Positions 1 through 10,995 of a stretch of 64,000 nt of DNA are shown one piece after another; position 1 is the first letter of the stretch, and every line of letters starts with the position of its first letter. The position numbers and the translations under genes were made by a program. Under the pieces are notes generated by a model that made no database searches, was not told the origin of the DNA, and saw only the letters and a program-made list of their open reading frames with translations. Source of the DNA: Bimastos eiseni (lineage: Eukaryota > Annelida > Clitellata > Crassiclitellata > Lumbricidae); contig OY365809.1 of assembly GCA_959347315.1 (NCBI GenBank), forward strand, positions 45,317,447 to 45,381,446. The letters run 5' to 3'.

Positions 1-794
1 TACGTACAGACATGAATAGCGGTTGATGGCTGGCATGAATGAACAGGTGCCTCCATGGAAACAGTATTCGATCTCGTCGCAGATGGTCGAATGGGAATCC
101 CTGATCGTCGGCGGTGCTGTGAACAGATTTCAAGCAACATCTTCAGAGGCTTTAAAGTATGACATCGGAAACTGATTCCTCTTATCAGAAATGGTAGAGT
201 TGTTTGTTTCTATAGCGCTTCTACAAGAGAACTCACCGGGGGTGTAGTTCGGACCGGACTACGCACAAGGCCACGAATCGATAGAATGCAAACTGCAATC
301 GTTTAAATCAGAGGAAGTCCGAGGAAGACCACTGCAGGGGTTCCATGTTGCGATGAGGCAGAACCCTATGGGTGGCGAATGGGACGATCACATTATATCG
401 CCCTGAACATAGAGATTTAAACTGGCTCAAGACTACCAGTGGCTTCCCGTTACACTGCGCGTATCCACTACAGATTTCTCTTCTAGTTTCAAAAGCCCAG
501 CTATATAGGCAGTGCACCGAGATTTCACTCTGATTATTTGCTGGTGTGGATTGACCTAGTTGCCTACATGTCACTGAAGAGCAAACCCTAAAACTCCCTG
601 GTGAAACCATGCTATGAAGCGTCAGAGACTTCATTTTCCTGGCCTCGGCATACGAGGGCGGGTGGCCATTGTATGTGTCATGCACTCTTGTAGACGCATG
701 CGAAAATATTATTCCCAAAGATAATTCGGGCTTTCAACGCTCTCCCTACCCCTCTAGGTCTTCACCCTTGAAGAACACCAAACCCCTTACTCAC
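1..794. other. Non-coding flank downstream of the NtA-like exon
   Basis: On the minus strand this lies 3' of the NtA-like exon, so it should be its first intron or beyond. The open frames here (for example 308-718 minus) show no domain, no signal sequence and no convincing splice borders. Around 625-660 is a short stretch (core TTCATTTTCCTGGCCTCGG) that recurs in diverged form near 21830 and 46900, so part of it is dispersed repeat. No further exon can be supported. Confidence 0.5.
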
Positions 795-1236
795 CATTTT
801 CCTCTACGGTCCTTCTGCTCTCCGAGTCAGCCACAGACGGATTGGCCGTCAACCGGAAATGACGTAGTACCTCCGACTTCTGCTCGGATACGATAAGGAA
901 CAGGACGAGGTCTGCTCCGACGCTCGGAACATCCCCGACACAAGTCGTCTGCAAGGATCCCGAATCCCCAAACGGTCCCACGACGATCCTTTCCGTTGTC
1001 CCAACTTCCAGTTGACCCTTGAAGACGGTCACAACCAAAATAATGACATCAAGGAGTTCCGAGTCGGGGGACTGAAACGTCGAAGGTAGGGTCGCTTGGA
1101 CTCGACCCTCTAGGACGATGTGAGAGTGCCCAACGAGCGAACTCACGTCCCCTGGATTCGGTAAACACCTCTGTCCGTTGCTGGCCAGATATAAACCACA
1201 GAAGATGAAGACAAGAGCTGCTGCATTCCTCGCCAT
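795..1236 (-). CDS. First coding exon of a secreted NtA/netrin-like domain protein
   Basis: The exon encodes 147 codons plus one base and ends at a strong donor (GTGAGT, 789-794). The chosen ATG (1236) is followed at once by a hydrophobic signal peptide (residues 1-21). The mature part starts near RCLPNPGD and carries HSHIVLEGRVQ, VTVFKGQ, VVGPFGDSG and SVGADLVLFL, with Cys24 and Cys99 as a possible disulfide. This pattern (N-terminal Cys, 'vLeGrV', 'v.fKG', 'gpFGd', 'vG...lfF') resembles the agrin N-terminal NtA domain, an OB-fold related to TIMP/netrin NTR domains and also found in some neuregulin-like proteins. Agrin NtA binds laminin; whether this protein is agrin, a neuregulin relative or a stand-alone protein depends on downstream exons, which I do not see. 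Exon and secretion are well supported; family assignment is moderate. Confidence 0.62.
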
Positions 1237-1540
1237 AGCTGAGTGTCACGATTAAAGTGTGTGGGTGTTGAACTAAAAGGAATTTTTGCGTCTTCGTATA
1301 AACTAGACCACGATCTTCTGAACAGATACACAGATGTCCTCCCTACTTCTTGCTTTCAATGGCTGAATGAAAATCGTTCCCTTTATGAAGATATCAGGTG
1401 CTTAGGCTTGGGTTGGCTGGTAGCGATCGGGCTCTAGGCGTACCTCAGGTAAAGTTCTGACTACAGACTGTAGTTTACGGTTGCCTTATATAGAAGCAGA
1501 CAGTGTGGGGAGCGACGGTGAGAGAGGAGGGTAGAGATAA

Positions 1541-1674
1541 GCAGACAGACAGACAGACAGAGACAGACAGACAGAGACAGACAGAGACAGACAGAGACAG
1601 ACAGAGACAGACAGAGACAGACAGAGACAGACAGAGACAGACAGAGACAAAGACAGACAGAGAGACTGAAAGAG

Positions 1675-1732
<58 letters not shown>

Positions 1733-1835
1733 CTTCAACCGTATGGCTCTGACTGGGACACGGTTGATTGCCCAGCTGCGAAAGAGTATAGGCACATGAA
1801 GAGGAGGAGGAGGAGGAGGAGGAGGAGGAGGAGGC
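1541..1835. repeat. Compound microsatellite (CAGA)n, (AG)n, (GAG)n
   Basis: A run of CAGACAGA/CAGAGACAGA (1541-1680) passes into perfect (AG)n (1681-1729), followed 70 bp later by (GAG)n at 1801-1835. Open frames here are low-complexity Ser/Leu/Val or poly-Pro artefacts. Confidence 0.95.
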
Positions 1836-2390
1836 GTAGAAATTGCCCAATTCATAAATCCTTATTGCATGTGTGTTACGTGAGCCGGGCTGAACCAGTC
1901 GAGTCAACGGTGAACTATGAGCCATGAACGTGTAGGAAACAAAACTGATGTGGTCGCACCTCAGAGCTTTCTAAGGAACCCAAAGCAGTCACTTTGTTGG
2001 AGGCGACACACTGACGGGTGCTTAGTCAAAACAGAATTGATGGGAAGGTAGGGTCTAGAGCAGTACGTTCCAGCCCTCATGTTAACGTCCTAAGGTTTCT
2101 CACTGCAGCGCAGACGGGGAAGCAGACTATTATACCAATGAACTGTTATCATTCATAGAATAGTGTGCTATTCTTCGAAGCGAATGCGTGAAGCGGACGT
2201 AATTACGTAGCTATAACTAGCTTAAATTGGATTGTTTAATTGGGTCTATCCGCGAGCTTACAAATAGCAAAAATAAATTATTCCATATAGATGGTCTAGC
2301 CTTTCACAACAAACGTGTCTGTTTTGTAAAAATAATATTGACGCTTATCTTGCATTAACAATAGACTAATACTTACTCACTCAAATAGCT
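1836..2390. other. Intergenic, nothing recognised
   Basis: Ordinary AT-leaning non-coding sequence. No long open frame, RNA gene or clear repeat seen. Confidence 0.5.
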
Positions 2391-2392
2391 TA

Positions 2393-2535
2393 AGATTACG
2401 ATTACGATTGTACGACACCAATCGGGAGAAAGTAAAGGGACCGTAGTCGTAATTTCCAAACTTCTAATGCGCCACTCAAAAGGCAAGCGCAGGGCATCAG
2501 CTTATTCACGAGCGCTGCGTCAATTCGTAGAGGAT
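2393..2535 (-). mobile_element. 5'-truncated LINE 3' end (copy of the 4128-5418 family)
   Basis: Read on the minus strand, 2440-2530 matches the last ~100 bp of the LINE at 5330-5405: a stretch reading roughly GTGAATAAGCTG, then GCGCTT, then TGGCGC, then the ATTACGATTACGATT tail, which is seen here as ATTACGATTACGATTG at 2395-2410 and GTCGTAAT at 2445. The two parts are separated by about 30 bp. Only the non-coding 3' end is present. Confidence 0.6.
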
Positions 2536-2879
2536 GACCGAATGGTGATCCGAAGGTGGTCAGAGTCCGGTATGGTTATGATGCGGTAATTATTAGTCCG
2601 AACCGTTATGATACGACGAAAGATTCAATTGAAGAGGAAGTAGCAGAGGCCAATAAACGGTCTAATCAAATTTTTATTAGGTTCAATTTAATTTCATTCG
2701 GTTCAGTTATTTTCTTCTAAGAACAAACATTACGCCACCCAGTGCACAAATATGCTCTGCGGTCACCCGTGATTTTCCCTGTCGAAAGCACAGTTCTATG
2801 GCAAATTAAGAATTAGGAATCGGTTTGGCTTCTAAGAAATGAATTGGTATAGTCAGATATAAACAGATATATCATATAA

Positions 2880-4127
2880 AGGAAATAATATCTGATAATT
2901 TCAATTTGCTTTGTATTATGAGTTCGTCCAAGGAAAGTAATAATAAACACGAAACATAAAAAGTGATTAACATAAAACACAAAGGAGTGATTAATAAAGG
3001 AATAATTAACAAAAGACATAAATAAGTTATTAGCATAAAACACATACAGCAGAAAATTAGCATAAAACATACAAGAGTAGGGGGACTGGAGGTGGTTGTA
3101 ACAATTTACACATTTAGATGCTTTATGATCGAACATTTTCTCCAATAACCTTTAACAATATATCATTACAGTCCTTCAAAATTGCACTATAACTATGGAA
3201 CGTTTCAGATATGTAACTCTATTAAATATGAAAAAATTTGCAATTACAAATTTTTTTTAGTGTTACAACTTGCCCGGGCTTGGGGTTGGTTGTGCCAAGA
3301 CATAAGGCAAATTGTAACACCGCTTTCAACATTGGGGCAGGTTGTAACACAGTGAACACCAAATAACTAATTAATATTTAATGTTAACTTTTCGGGCCTT
3401 TATATAGGCGAAATCTTTAATTATAACAAATGGGCTCAGCAACTATGAAATAAAAAAATCACAAAGATATTTCGGTGTTTTAAATTAAAAGACAGCGAGA
3501 AACGATGGTGTTTTGGCTTTAACACTGTAGATGGTGTTGTCTGAAGCTGTTTATCAGTAAAGAAAACTGACAGAGGTTGATGATGAAGATGGTCATCAGA
3601 AGAAACAATTTAAAACAGCAATTAAATAACATTAAAGGCAAGATACAAGTCATACAAAAGTATTTAAACCATTGAGAATGGCGCTGGGAAAAATTTTGCA
3701 ACTAGCCCCTGCCATTTACCTAAGATGATTAAATAAAATGCTATCACACTATTATAGCTAACGAGATTTTTTGTTCGATCACGTAATCTTAAAGAAACAA
3801 GCTTCGAAATGACCTACTCTAAGTAAGAATATCGTGTGCCTTAAGCCTACCATGGGAAAAATAAAACATGAGAAAAAGTTACTTTTAGTGTCGAAAATCA
3901 CAATTTATGAAAACAAATTTCTGAAGTTGAAGCTTGAGCCAGGATAAAAGGAATATAGATCAGAAACGATAGGACGCGCGTTTTTTATCTGTATTCGCTG
4001 GTTCCCCGATTTACAGTTTTCGGGACTTATGCGCTCCCCGTTACAACCAGCCCCAGTTTCTCCTAATTAGTGTAAGAAATAAAGGAGTTATTAACATAGG
4101 ACATAAAGAAGTAATTAACATAGACCC
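2880..4127. repeat. AT-rich diverged tandem array (ATTAACATAAGACAT-type unit), left part
   Basis: Between 2935 and 3080 and again at 4075-4125 a ~20-25 bp unit recurs (agt-a/t-ATTAACATAA-g/a-ACA-c/t-AAA). The same unit resumes at 5440-5525, just beyond the LINE. Between the copies (3260-3350 and 4040) a GGTTGTAAC motif occurs in both orientations. No gene is seen; ORFs such as 2813-3145 minus are AT-rich artefacts of the array. Confidence 0.6.
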
Positions 4128-5418
4128 AGATCCTTCTCTGTCAAGGCCTCCAAACTCTGCTCGCAACCCCTTCCACTCACATGTGGTGTCCCTCAAGGCT
4201 CCGTCCTAGGACCACTCCTCTTCATCCTCTATACCACACCCTTAAGTCATCTCATACAATCCTCCTCTGTCGACCACCACCTGTATGCAGATGACACTCA
4301 ATTCTACATATCCTTCTCCCCAACCTCTTTCTCCACCTCCATTGCCCAACTACTGAATGTAGTAAACTTAGTCTCCGAATGGATGTCATCTAACCTCCTC
4401 TGCCTCAACCCTTCCAAGACAGAATTTATCCTCATAGGCCTCCCTGACCAAATAAAGAAAATACCCGACCCTGCAATTCACTTACCCACTAACTCTTCAT
4501 CCCTTCCCTTCACCTCGGATGCCCCAATCCTCATCTTGGCGTCACCTTCGATCCTCATCTCTTTCTCCAATCACATCTCTAATCTCTCTCGCTCCTGTTT
4601 CATGCACATTCGCGACCTCCGCCGCATTCCACCCATGCTCGACTTCAAAACTGCTTCCACCATTGCTACCTCAATCGTCCACTCCAAGCTCGACTACTGC
4701 AACTCCCTCTTCCTCAACCTTAAAGCCACACAAATCAAACGTTTGCAACTAATTCAAAACTCATTAGCCAGAGCCGTCACCAGAACACCCAAGCATCATC
4801 AAATCAACCCAATCCTCAAGTCACTTCACTGGCTAAAAATCCCAGAGCGCATTCACTTCAAAATCTTATCATTAACTTACAACTCCATACAATATTCACA
4901 GCCCAAATATCTTCCGAACTCTTCACCATCCAGCCAACCCGCTCTACCCGATCGTCTTCTTGCCTCACCCTCACTCGACCTCCGATCACATCTCATCTCA
5001 AGTTCTCCAACCGCGCAATATCAAACGCCGCACCTCGTCTCTGGAACGACCTACCTCCTGAATTTCGTGCCTTCTCGGTTCCTTCACCATCATTTCCCGT
5101 CATGCAGCATCATCTGTCCCTAGCGCCTCTGTCCATCACACCCCGGGCTTTCCATCCTAAACTTAAATCCCACCTTTTCAAGAACTCTTACCCAGACTCA
5201 CTACTTGACATCCCATCTGTCAATCCTCGACCAAAGCGACACCCTCCTTAACAGCTACTCTGCCTCTCTGCTGACTTCCTGGTTACCGAACTCTGACCGC
5301 CCACGGACTATCCTTTAGACGCCCCTTTGATTTGACGCAGCACTCGTGAATAAGCTGGTGCCCTGCGCTTAGCTTCAAAGTGGCGCTTTAGAAATTTTGA
5401 GATTACGATTACGATTAG
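4128..5418 (+). mobile_element. Non-LTR retrotransposon (CR1/L2-type LINE), decayed reverse transcriptase and intact 3' tail
   Basis: The 3' half of a reverse-transcriptase ORF is readable. It includes [17 protein letters not shown] (from 4182), [12 protein letters not shown] with the catalytic YADD (4284-4295), [18 protein letters not shown] (4371 onward), [13 protein letters not shown] (4685) and [18 protein letters not shown] (4817). Frameshifts are visible near 4530 (a segment reading LGVTFDPHL lies in another frame) and near 5010-5040, after which [17 protein letters not shown] continues in another frame. The element ends in TGGCGCTTTAGAAATTTTGA plus the tandem tail GATTACGATTACGATTAG (5401-5418). 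The RT signature and motifs fit the CR1/L2 group; endonuclease and 5' end are absent. It interrupts the ATTAACATAA array; AGATCCTTC (left) and AGATCTTC (right) may be remains of a target-site duplication. Confidence 0.85.
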
Positions 5419-6628
5419 ATCTTCAATGAATAATTAACGCAAAGCATAACATACCTTTAGGAGTAATTAACATAAGACATAAATCAGTTATTAACATAAA
5501 ACACAAACAGCAGAAAATTAAGATACTCACACACAGAAGAAATCAACATCAAGTGTTTATAATAGTCTTACAAAACTAAAAAACCTCAGAATTGAAAGAT
5601 GCAGAATAACAACTCAACAAAGAAGACTTATAATTCATGCAATGTTTTGTTCATTCAAATGTGTATGGGCCTACACACTTTTTAAAGCTCGGCCTACATA
5701 GTGGGCGTTTTACGAATAGCAGAGGTAAGTTATTCCAGGATGTTCGATATATTGAATTGAAACTGGGGTATGTTATCGTGGGATGATGGTTATATGATAG
5801 TTTCCCTTTGATCTGGGGTAATTTGCGTGGTATAAGGAGTTATTTCAGATTTACTCTATAAATAGCTTAGCATTATGCCATTATCTAGTGTCATCTAATA
5901 CTTTAATGGTGTCGGTATATTTCATTGAAGAATCGCTTCAGGCAAGACGGTATGAACAAAATATCAGGTATTTTTCATCAACAAAATATACAATAATTAA
6001 CAGAAATCATCCGTGGGCCTACTGCTAAAGTGTGGACGTAAATAACCGCTTCACCCTCAAAATAACGAGCGTTGAAAACACACCCACAACATGATCATAT
6101 TTATGGCGCTCTTTACTACAGACGAGCGTGGCTATAAATAATGCCACATAAGTTGATCCTGCGTGTTGTGGAATTGTTGGCCTATCCGATTATATATAAT
6201 AACTAATGGTACTAATAACATTATTATAATTAGACCCACACAGTAGCGTATACAATTGGCATTTTTAATTGCACTTGTCTGTGTTATTTGGTAGTCAAAG
6301 TGAACGATTAAAACTCACACACCGCGTGACACCAGCGCACTCACTTATTGCTATTTTTCATAGGCATAATGATTGACGGTTTTAATAGGTTGTGAAAAAT
6401 TCCAGACCATATCGAGGATATACATGTAGGTCACAAAGTTCACCTAGGAATTCACTGCATTTGTCGAATTAAATTTTCTAAACTATAATCGTAGCTGTAA
6501 TTTGACATTTCATATAATGCATTGTAATTATATAGCGCCAAACGAAGAGCAAAAAGCAACAACAGTCAATAGCCTATTGGATGCAAGATCTCGTCTACAA
6601 TTACAGACTATTACACCTCTTAGCATAA
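5419..6628. other. Intergenic; array remnant then unassigned DNA
   Basis: 5440-5525 continues the ATTAACATAA array broken by the LINE. Beyond it is AT-rich sequence with no supported gene. Near 6525-6540 is TTATATAGCGCC, the reverse complement of the GCGCTATATAA tail motif common in this window. Confidence 0.5.
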
Positions 6629-6860
6629 CCATGCACAGTAGGCAAGAAGAGTCAATGGATGTGGGCCCACGCACATAAATGGGACCAACTAAGGAATTCC
6701 CAGCCCATTATTCAATTAATTTGTGGGGTCAGATTCTTCATCAACCATGCACAGTAGGCAAGAAGAGTCAATGGATGTGGGCCCACGCACATAAATGGGA
6801 CCAACTAAGGAATTCCCAGCCCATTATTCAATTAATTTGTGGGGTCAGATTCTTCATCAT
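6629..6860 (+). repeat. Two tandem copies (116-bp period) of a dispersed repeat
   Basis: 6629-6744 and 6745-6860 are nearly identical. Each begins CCATGCACAGTAGGCAAGAA, contains GTGGGCCCACGCACATAAAT and GGGACCAAC, and ends GGGGTCAGATTCTTCATCA. Diverged single copies lie at 45781-45870 (minus) and 51232-51310 (plus). The near identity indicates a recent duplication. Confidence 0.85.
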
Positions 6861-6888
6861 CGCTGAACTGTGTCACTGCTCAAAATCT

Positions 6889-6950
6889 GGCAGTGCCAGT
6901 CCAAAGCATTGGTAAAATAGGAAGGCTGACCTACCATTTCTGCTCTCTGA
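6889..6950 (+). repeat. GTGCCAGTCC dispersed element, copy 1
   Basis: Starts GCAGTGCCAGTCCAAAGC and continues with GGAAGGCTGACCTACCATTTCTG. It is a member of the ~60-bp family listed in the findings and directly follows the 116-bp tandem copies. Confidence 0.6.
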
Positions 6951-8700
6951 ATGTATGTCTGTCTGTGTAACTGTCTATATGTGGGCCTGTCTGATTGTGT
7001 GTGCCTGTATGGCCATGTTTGTCCGTCTATATGAGATTGCCCTTCGATCTAGCCTGTGTCTATATGTCTGTCGGTTTATCTCTATGAATATTTGCATATC
7101 TGCCCTTCCATAAGCAATGTCTGTCTATATGCCAGTCTGCCTGTCTGTGTGCGTATGTAGATATGTCTGTGGTGCAGTGAACTCCCTAAAGTTGAACTCA
7201 ACGCCTGTGCCAATCAAAGTGACGTGCTTACGGTGCTTGTATCCGCGTTTTTAAATCTGCAAATGGGAAATTTAGGAGTTAATGACTAGCATTCTCTGCT
7301 CTTTCTGAACGCATGTCCCCATCTTCAGTGAAGCGCATCGATGCGTCACTCATCCGTGGCTTTGGTTATACCAGGTAAACATCGTCAAGTGTTCGTCTAC
7401 GGTTTAGAATGTTAGGCGTACACATACGAGACTCCGTCTGTCTGTTCTGTATCATTGGGACATAAATTCGTCTTTCTTTAACGCTCACCTGTTTCCTAAT
7501 GTATTCTGATTTAGAGTCCGTAGTGTTCTGAAATTCATATTGTTCTGAAATTCACATCGTCTTGCAACTCATGTCTTATGAACTGATTAAATATTCTGAT
7601 CCATTAATTCATTTAATGATCTGTTCAAGGGGTCGTCCAGATAGGGAGGCAATCTTGCCTCCAGTCCGGAGGCAAATGCCTCCAACTTCACGCAGAGGGG
7701 GATATTTTTTAGTCTTAGAGGGGAAATATTTTACCTTCCATACCCTAGGAACCGGGGGATTTGCCTCCATCACTCAGGGTGGGATTGACGCCCCTGATAT
7801 GATCTAATGATCTGATGCGATTATCGATCCATTAATTGAATAGATATCCAATAATCGATCCAATAGTTGATCCAATAATCTGATCCAATGATCTGATCTT
7901 GCAAAATTACTTGATCGAATGACCTGACCTGACCTGACCTTTTGCAATGATATGACTCAATCCGATTCAATATATGCCATATTATGGCGTCGTGTGATCT
8001 CTATCCGATTCTGTATTTGTTAAATTATTTGTGTGTGTTTGTCTTTAAGTCCAATGCCGTTTGTTCTTAGAATTATGTGGTCATCTCCGAACTTAAACAA
8101 GGTCATGTCCTCATGCTTGTTTATCAGCATGAGGACATTTATTAGAGGTGTCCGAGAAGTGAGCGGTATTCTATCGTTCTTGAATGCTAGTACACTGTTG
8201 ATCTTTTAATGATTGTATCGCTAAAAAACGTCTGGCACAGTTCTTCTTTTTTCATCCTTTCCTGGGACTAGCACGACCAAGGCACAAAAATTGGCAGGAC
8301 CGTTAAGAGGTACAGGCTAATTTCTGCTAAAACGATACTGCGTCATAACACCGATTACCTCCTTCTTTGTCCTGGTTAGGGACTTGCACCATCAGCTTGC
8401 ATTTGGGGATTGGATTAAAGGTAACGGATTAGACACTGGCATGCAGAGTAGAGGATGAAGTAAGTTCAATTCCAGCTGCCCCTATCCTTCTTTCATTTGG
8501 CGGGTCTAGAGGTCGTTGGTGTCGATAGGGAAATGGTTTTACAGTTCTCGCCAAGAGAATTATTTTGCTTAAGTAGAAGAGCACTGTTTTGACATGATGA
8601 AAAGCAGCTTGTCAGGACTCATGACGACATCACTTGCAAACGTCACCAAATGTGACCTCACAAGAGCGCAACGTCGCATTGTGTAGTAGCATTTGCATAT
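6951..8700. other. Intergenic with simple-sequence and hairpin patches
   Basis: 6950-7170 is a loose CTGTCTGTNTATATG-type region. Two adjacent short hairpins built on GGAGGCA/TGCCTCC lie at 7645-7683. 7840-7940 holds degenerate GATCCAATAATC and GACCT repeats. A perfect 13-bp-arm hairpin lies at 8105-8138. No coding region supported. Confidence 0.55.
8105..8138. other. Perfect hairpin, 13-bp arms
   Basis: ATGTCCTCATGCT (8105-8117) and its exact reverse complement (8126-8138) flank an 8-nt loop, TGTTTATC. No gene context; it could be a folded transcript element or part of a MITE. Confidence 0.8.
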
Positions 8701-8705
8701 TTCCA

Positions 8706-8795
8706 TCGTAACCGTAATCGTAATCTCTACATTTCTACAGCACCCACAAAGGTAGAGTTGCGGCGCTTAATCAAAACAGACTCGATAGGCAGGGG
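8706..8795 (-). mobile_element. Truncated LINE 3' end (copy of the 4128-5418 family)
   Basis: CGTAACCGTAATCGTAATCT is the reverse complement of the GATTACGATTACG tail. It is followed by diverged 3' UTR sequence including GGCGCTTAATC. Minus orientation. Confidence 0.55.
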
Positions 8796-8799
8796 GTCA

Positions 8800-10190
8800 A
8801 TAATTCTTTAAAAATTCTTTTTCCTAACATTAGGCCTACTTCAACAAACATTCCTCTTTTTTACAATTTCTCATATATACATTCCTCTTCCAAACATTAT
8901 TCTCCCTAGCATTCCTCTATTTAGCATTTCTTTCCTTAGCGTTCCTCTCCAAAACATTCTTGCTTCTCCCTATAATTCCTCTTCCAAACATTAAGAGACA
9001 TTCCTGTTCTTAAAATTTATCGTCTTGACACTCCTCTTCTTCTTTCTCCACGTACAGCTCTCAGCCTTGACCTTCTGACCCAATGACTCCCAACAATTCA
9101 ACAATAAACAAGAAAAGGAAAACACACCCCAAGAATAGCACTGCGTGTATTTCTGAACTAATTCCACGTAACAAGACCTCGCGTAACAAATACCTCCATG
9201 CATGCTATAACGAGATGTAACAAACAGTACCTGCACAGGTGCACTGAATACATCAATTTCTATGTTGGTTGATCGTACGTACCAGTCTCAGCAACAGATC
9301 CAATCATTGTAAGCTGGGAAGAGCGGATGCCTCTTGATTGCGAGTGTTGCGGGATGTTGAAATGATGATTTACAGGTTCAACTAATCATCTGGCCGTTCC
9401 CTTACCCCTACCAAATCGTTTACCCCGTTTTCTTTTATTCCCACCATTCCTCCAGTTTCGTAGCTTTGTTCAACATTCCTTTGCCTGATTGTCTGTGTGC
9501 CTGTCTGTCTTTTGTCTCATCTTGTCCATCTCATTTGACCACTCCTCCCTAATGACCGTTTCGCTCACTGGTCTCAATTATATTTAAGACTATAATACAC
9601 ACATTTTTTTTATTTTTTACTATAATTGTGATATTAGATCATTAGATTAGAAAGTTAAGTGCAATGTATGCAACTATTTCTGTGATTTAACCTACTTCAC
9701 CCACTTTACTTGCTGGTTGTGGTCAGCTACCTAGATCATATAATTCTCAAGTGTTTAGGCCTTTAATTTGCACTTCGTTTAAAATTAGTATATTCGTTAG
9801 TTAAGATTAGTTAACCTTTCTTCCTTTATCTCATGCTCACCCACTATACTCTAGTTTTTGTCCTCTATATGCATTTCCTCTATAGTTAATTTATTAGGTA
9901 GCTCTAACTTGAGGGACTCTTCCGTCCTTAATTGGGTCTCCGGTGCAATTGTAAATTATCTTTGCTAGAAAGTTTTCATGTAAACTGTTCCTTGATTGCC
10001 AAATAAAATTATATTGATTGATTAATTGATTGCAACATATCTTATATCGGCATGGATAAAAAAATGCAGATGCGGTATTGTTGATGCAGCCAGGCGAATT
10101 TGAAACCCATTGGAACCAAACAAATTACTAGATTGTATTACTATCATTGTCAATATGCCCATAACAATTCCTGTTAAGCCGAATAATAGT
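8800..10190. other. Intergenic, probable old LINE 3' region
   Basis: 8810-9000 repeats an 'AACATTCCTCTTC' motif irregularly. 9540-10030 ends in AAATAAAATTATATTGATTG plus ATTAATTGATTG, the kind of short tandem tail seen at LINE 3' ends, but no coding remnant is visible upstream. Nothing else supported. Confidence 0.4.
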
Positions 10191-10195
10191 TCATG

Positions 10196-10275
10196 CCTCC
10201 AAGCCTTCCATCCTTTCTTTTCCTTCCTTCCTACCTTCCTCCTTTCTTCCCACCTTCCATCCTTCCTTCCTCCAC
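10196..10275. repeat. (CTTC)n-rich pyrimidine tract
   Basis: Imperfect CTTCC/CTTTC/CCTTCCAT repeats; the Pro/Ser/Leu open frames over it are artefacts. Confidence 0.85.
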
Positions 10276-10503
10276 GCCCTCTTGTTATTCACCCACAGAC
10301 AAAACACGGCGCGCGTTTAGACAAACATCAACAGATTGTTTACAGCATTGTTTACATCTCCTCATCTCAATTCCTATTGTTTAGCTGCCACTCGATAACA
10401 AAGGTAAAACGTCGACGATGTTTTCGCTTTCCCTAAAAGCATGCAGGGTTCAAAATGTTTATGTTGAATCAATGAGGAGTAACGGGATCACTCCTTGTTG
10501 CCT

Positions 10504-10567
10504 GGCGGTGCCAGTCCAAAGTGAGAATATAGGAGGAGGGCGACTCCCATCATTTCTGTTATCACAC
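10504..10567 (+). repeat. GTGCCAGTCC dispersed element, copy 2
   Basis: GGTGCCAGTCCAAAG, then GGAGGAGGGCGACTCCCATC and TTTCTGTTATCA, matching the family consensus over its whole length. Confidence 0.75.
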
Positions 10568-10584
10568 TTTGGCAGTGAAATTCC

Positions 10585-10686
10585 ACTCCTATAATTACTT
10601 GTCGTCATTTGTTCATACTATGTCTGCAAACATACACGTCAGTTCGAAATTTAGCACAAATATTTTTACCATCATTGTAATTACTA

Positions 10687-10723
<37 letters not shown>

Positions 10724-10995
10724 CATTATAATTATTACTATCATTATAATTATTATTATCGTTGTTATTATTACTATTAATAATAATAATAATATTATTA
10801 TTATTATTACTATTATTATTGTTAGGATTATTAGGCCCACAATCAGTTATATCATTATTGTCGTTATTGCAACGTCATAAGCTTGAAACATCGCTAATAA
10901 TAATATTCGTTTAATTTAAAACTGACAAACTGCAGTATGATTACAAGCACAGTATGAACGAATGAAGACAATTTATCACAGGAGTCGAATTTAAA
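10585..10995. repeat. Inverted pair of ~90-bp modules around an (ATT)n microsatellite
   Basis: The left module (10585-10670: CACTCCT, CATTTGTTCATACTATGTCT, AAATTTAGCACAAA) is matched in reverse complement by the right module (10905-10995: TTTAATTTAAAACTGACAAA, CAGTATGA, CAGGAGTCGAATTT). The interior (10685-10830) is (ATT)n/(ATA)n. The same module recurs as an inverted pair at 54325-54985 with opposite polarity. It looks like a fold-back/MITE-type element; no protein is encoded. Confidence 0.7.

Noticed and set aside
308..718. 136-codon open frame on minus beside the NtA-like exon
   Set aside because: No domain, no Cys pattern expected after NtA, no clear acceptor; part overlaps a dispersed repeat.
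4383..5123. 246-codon open frame as a host gene
   Set aside because: It is the decayed reverse transcriptase of a LINE, with frameshifts at both ends.
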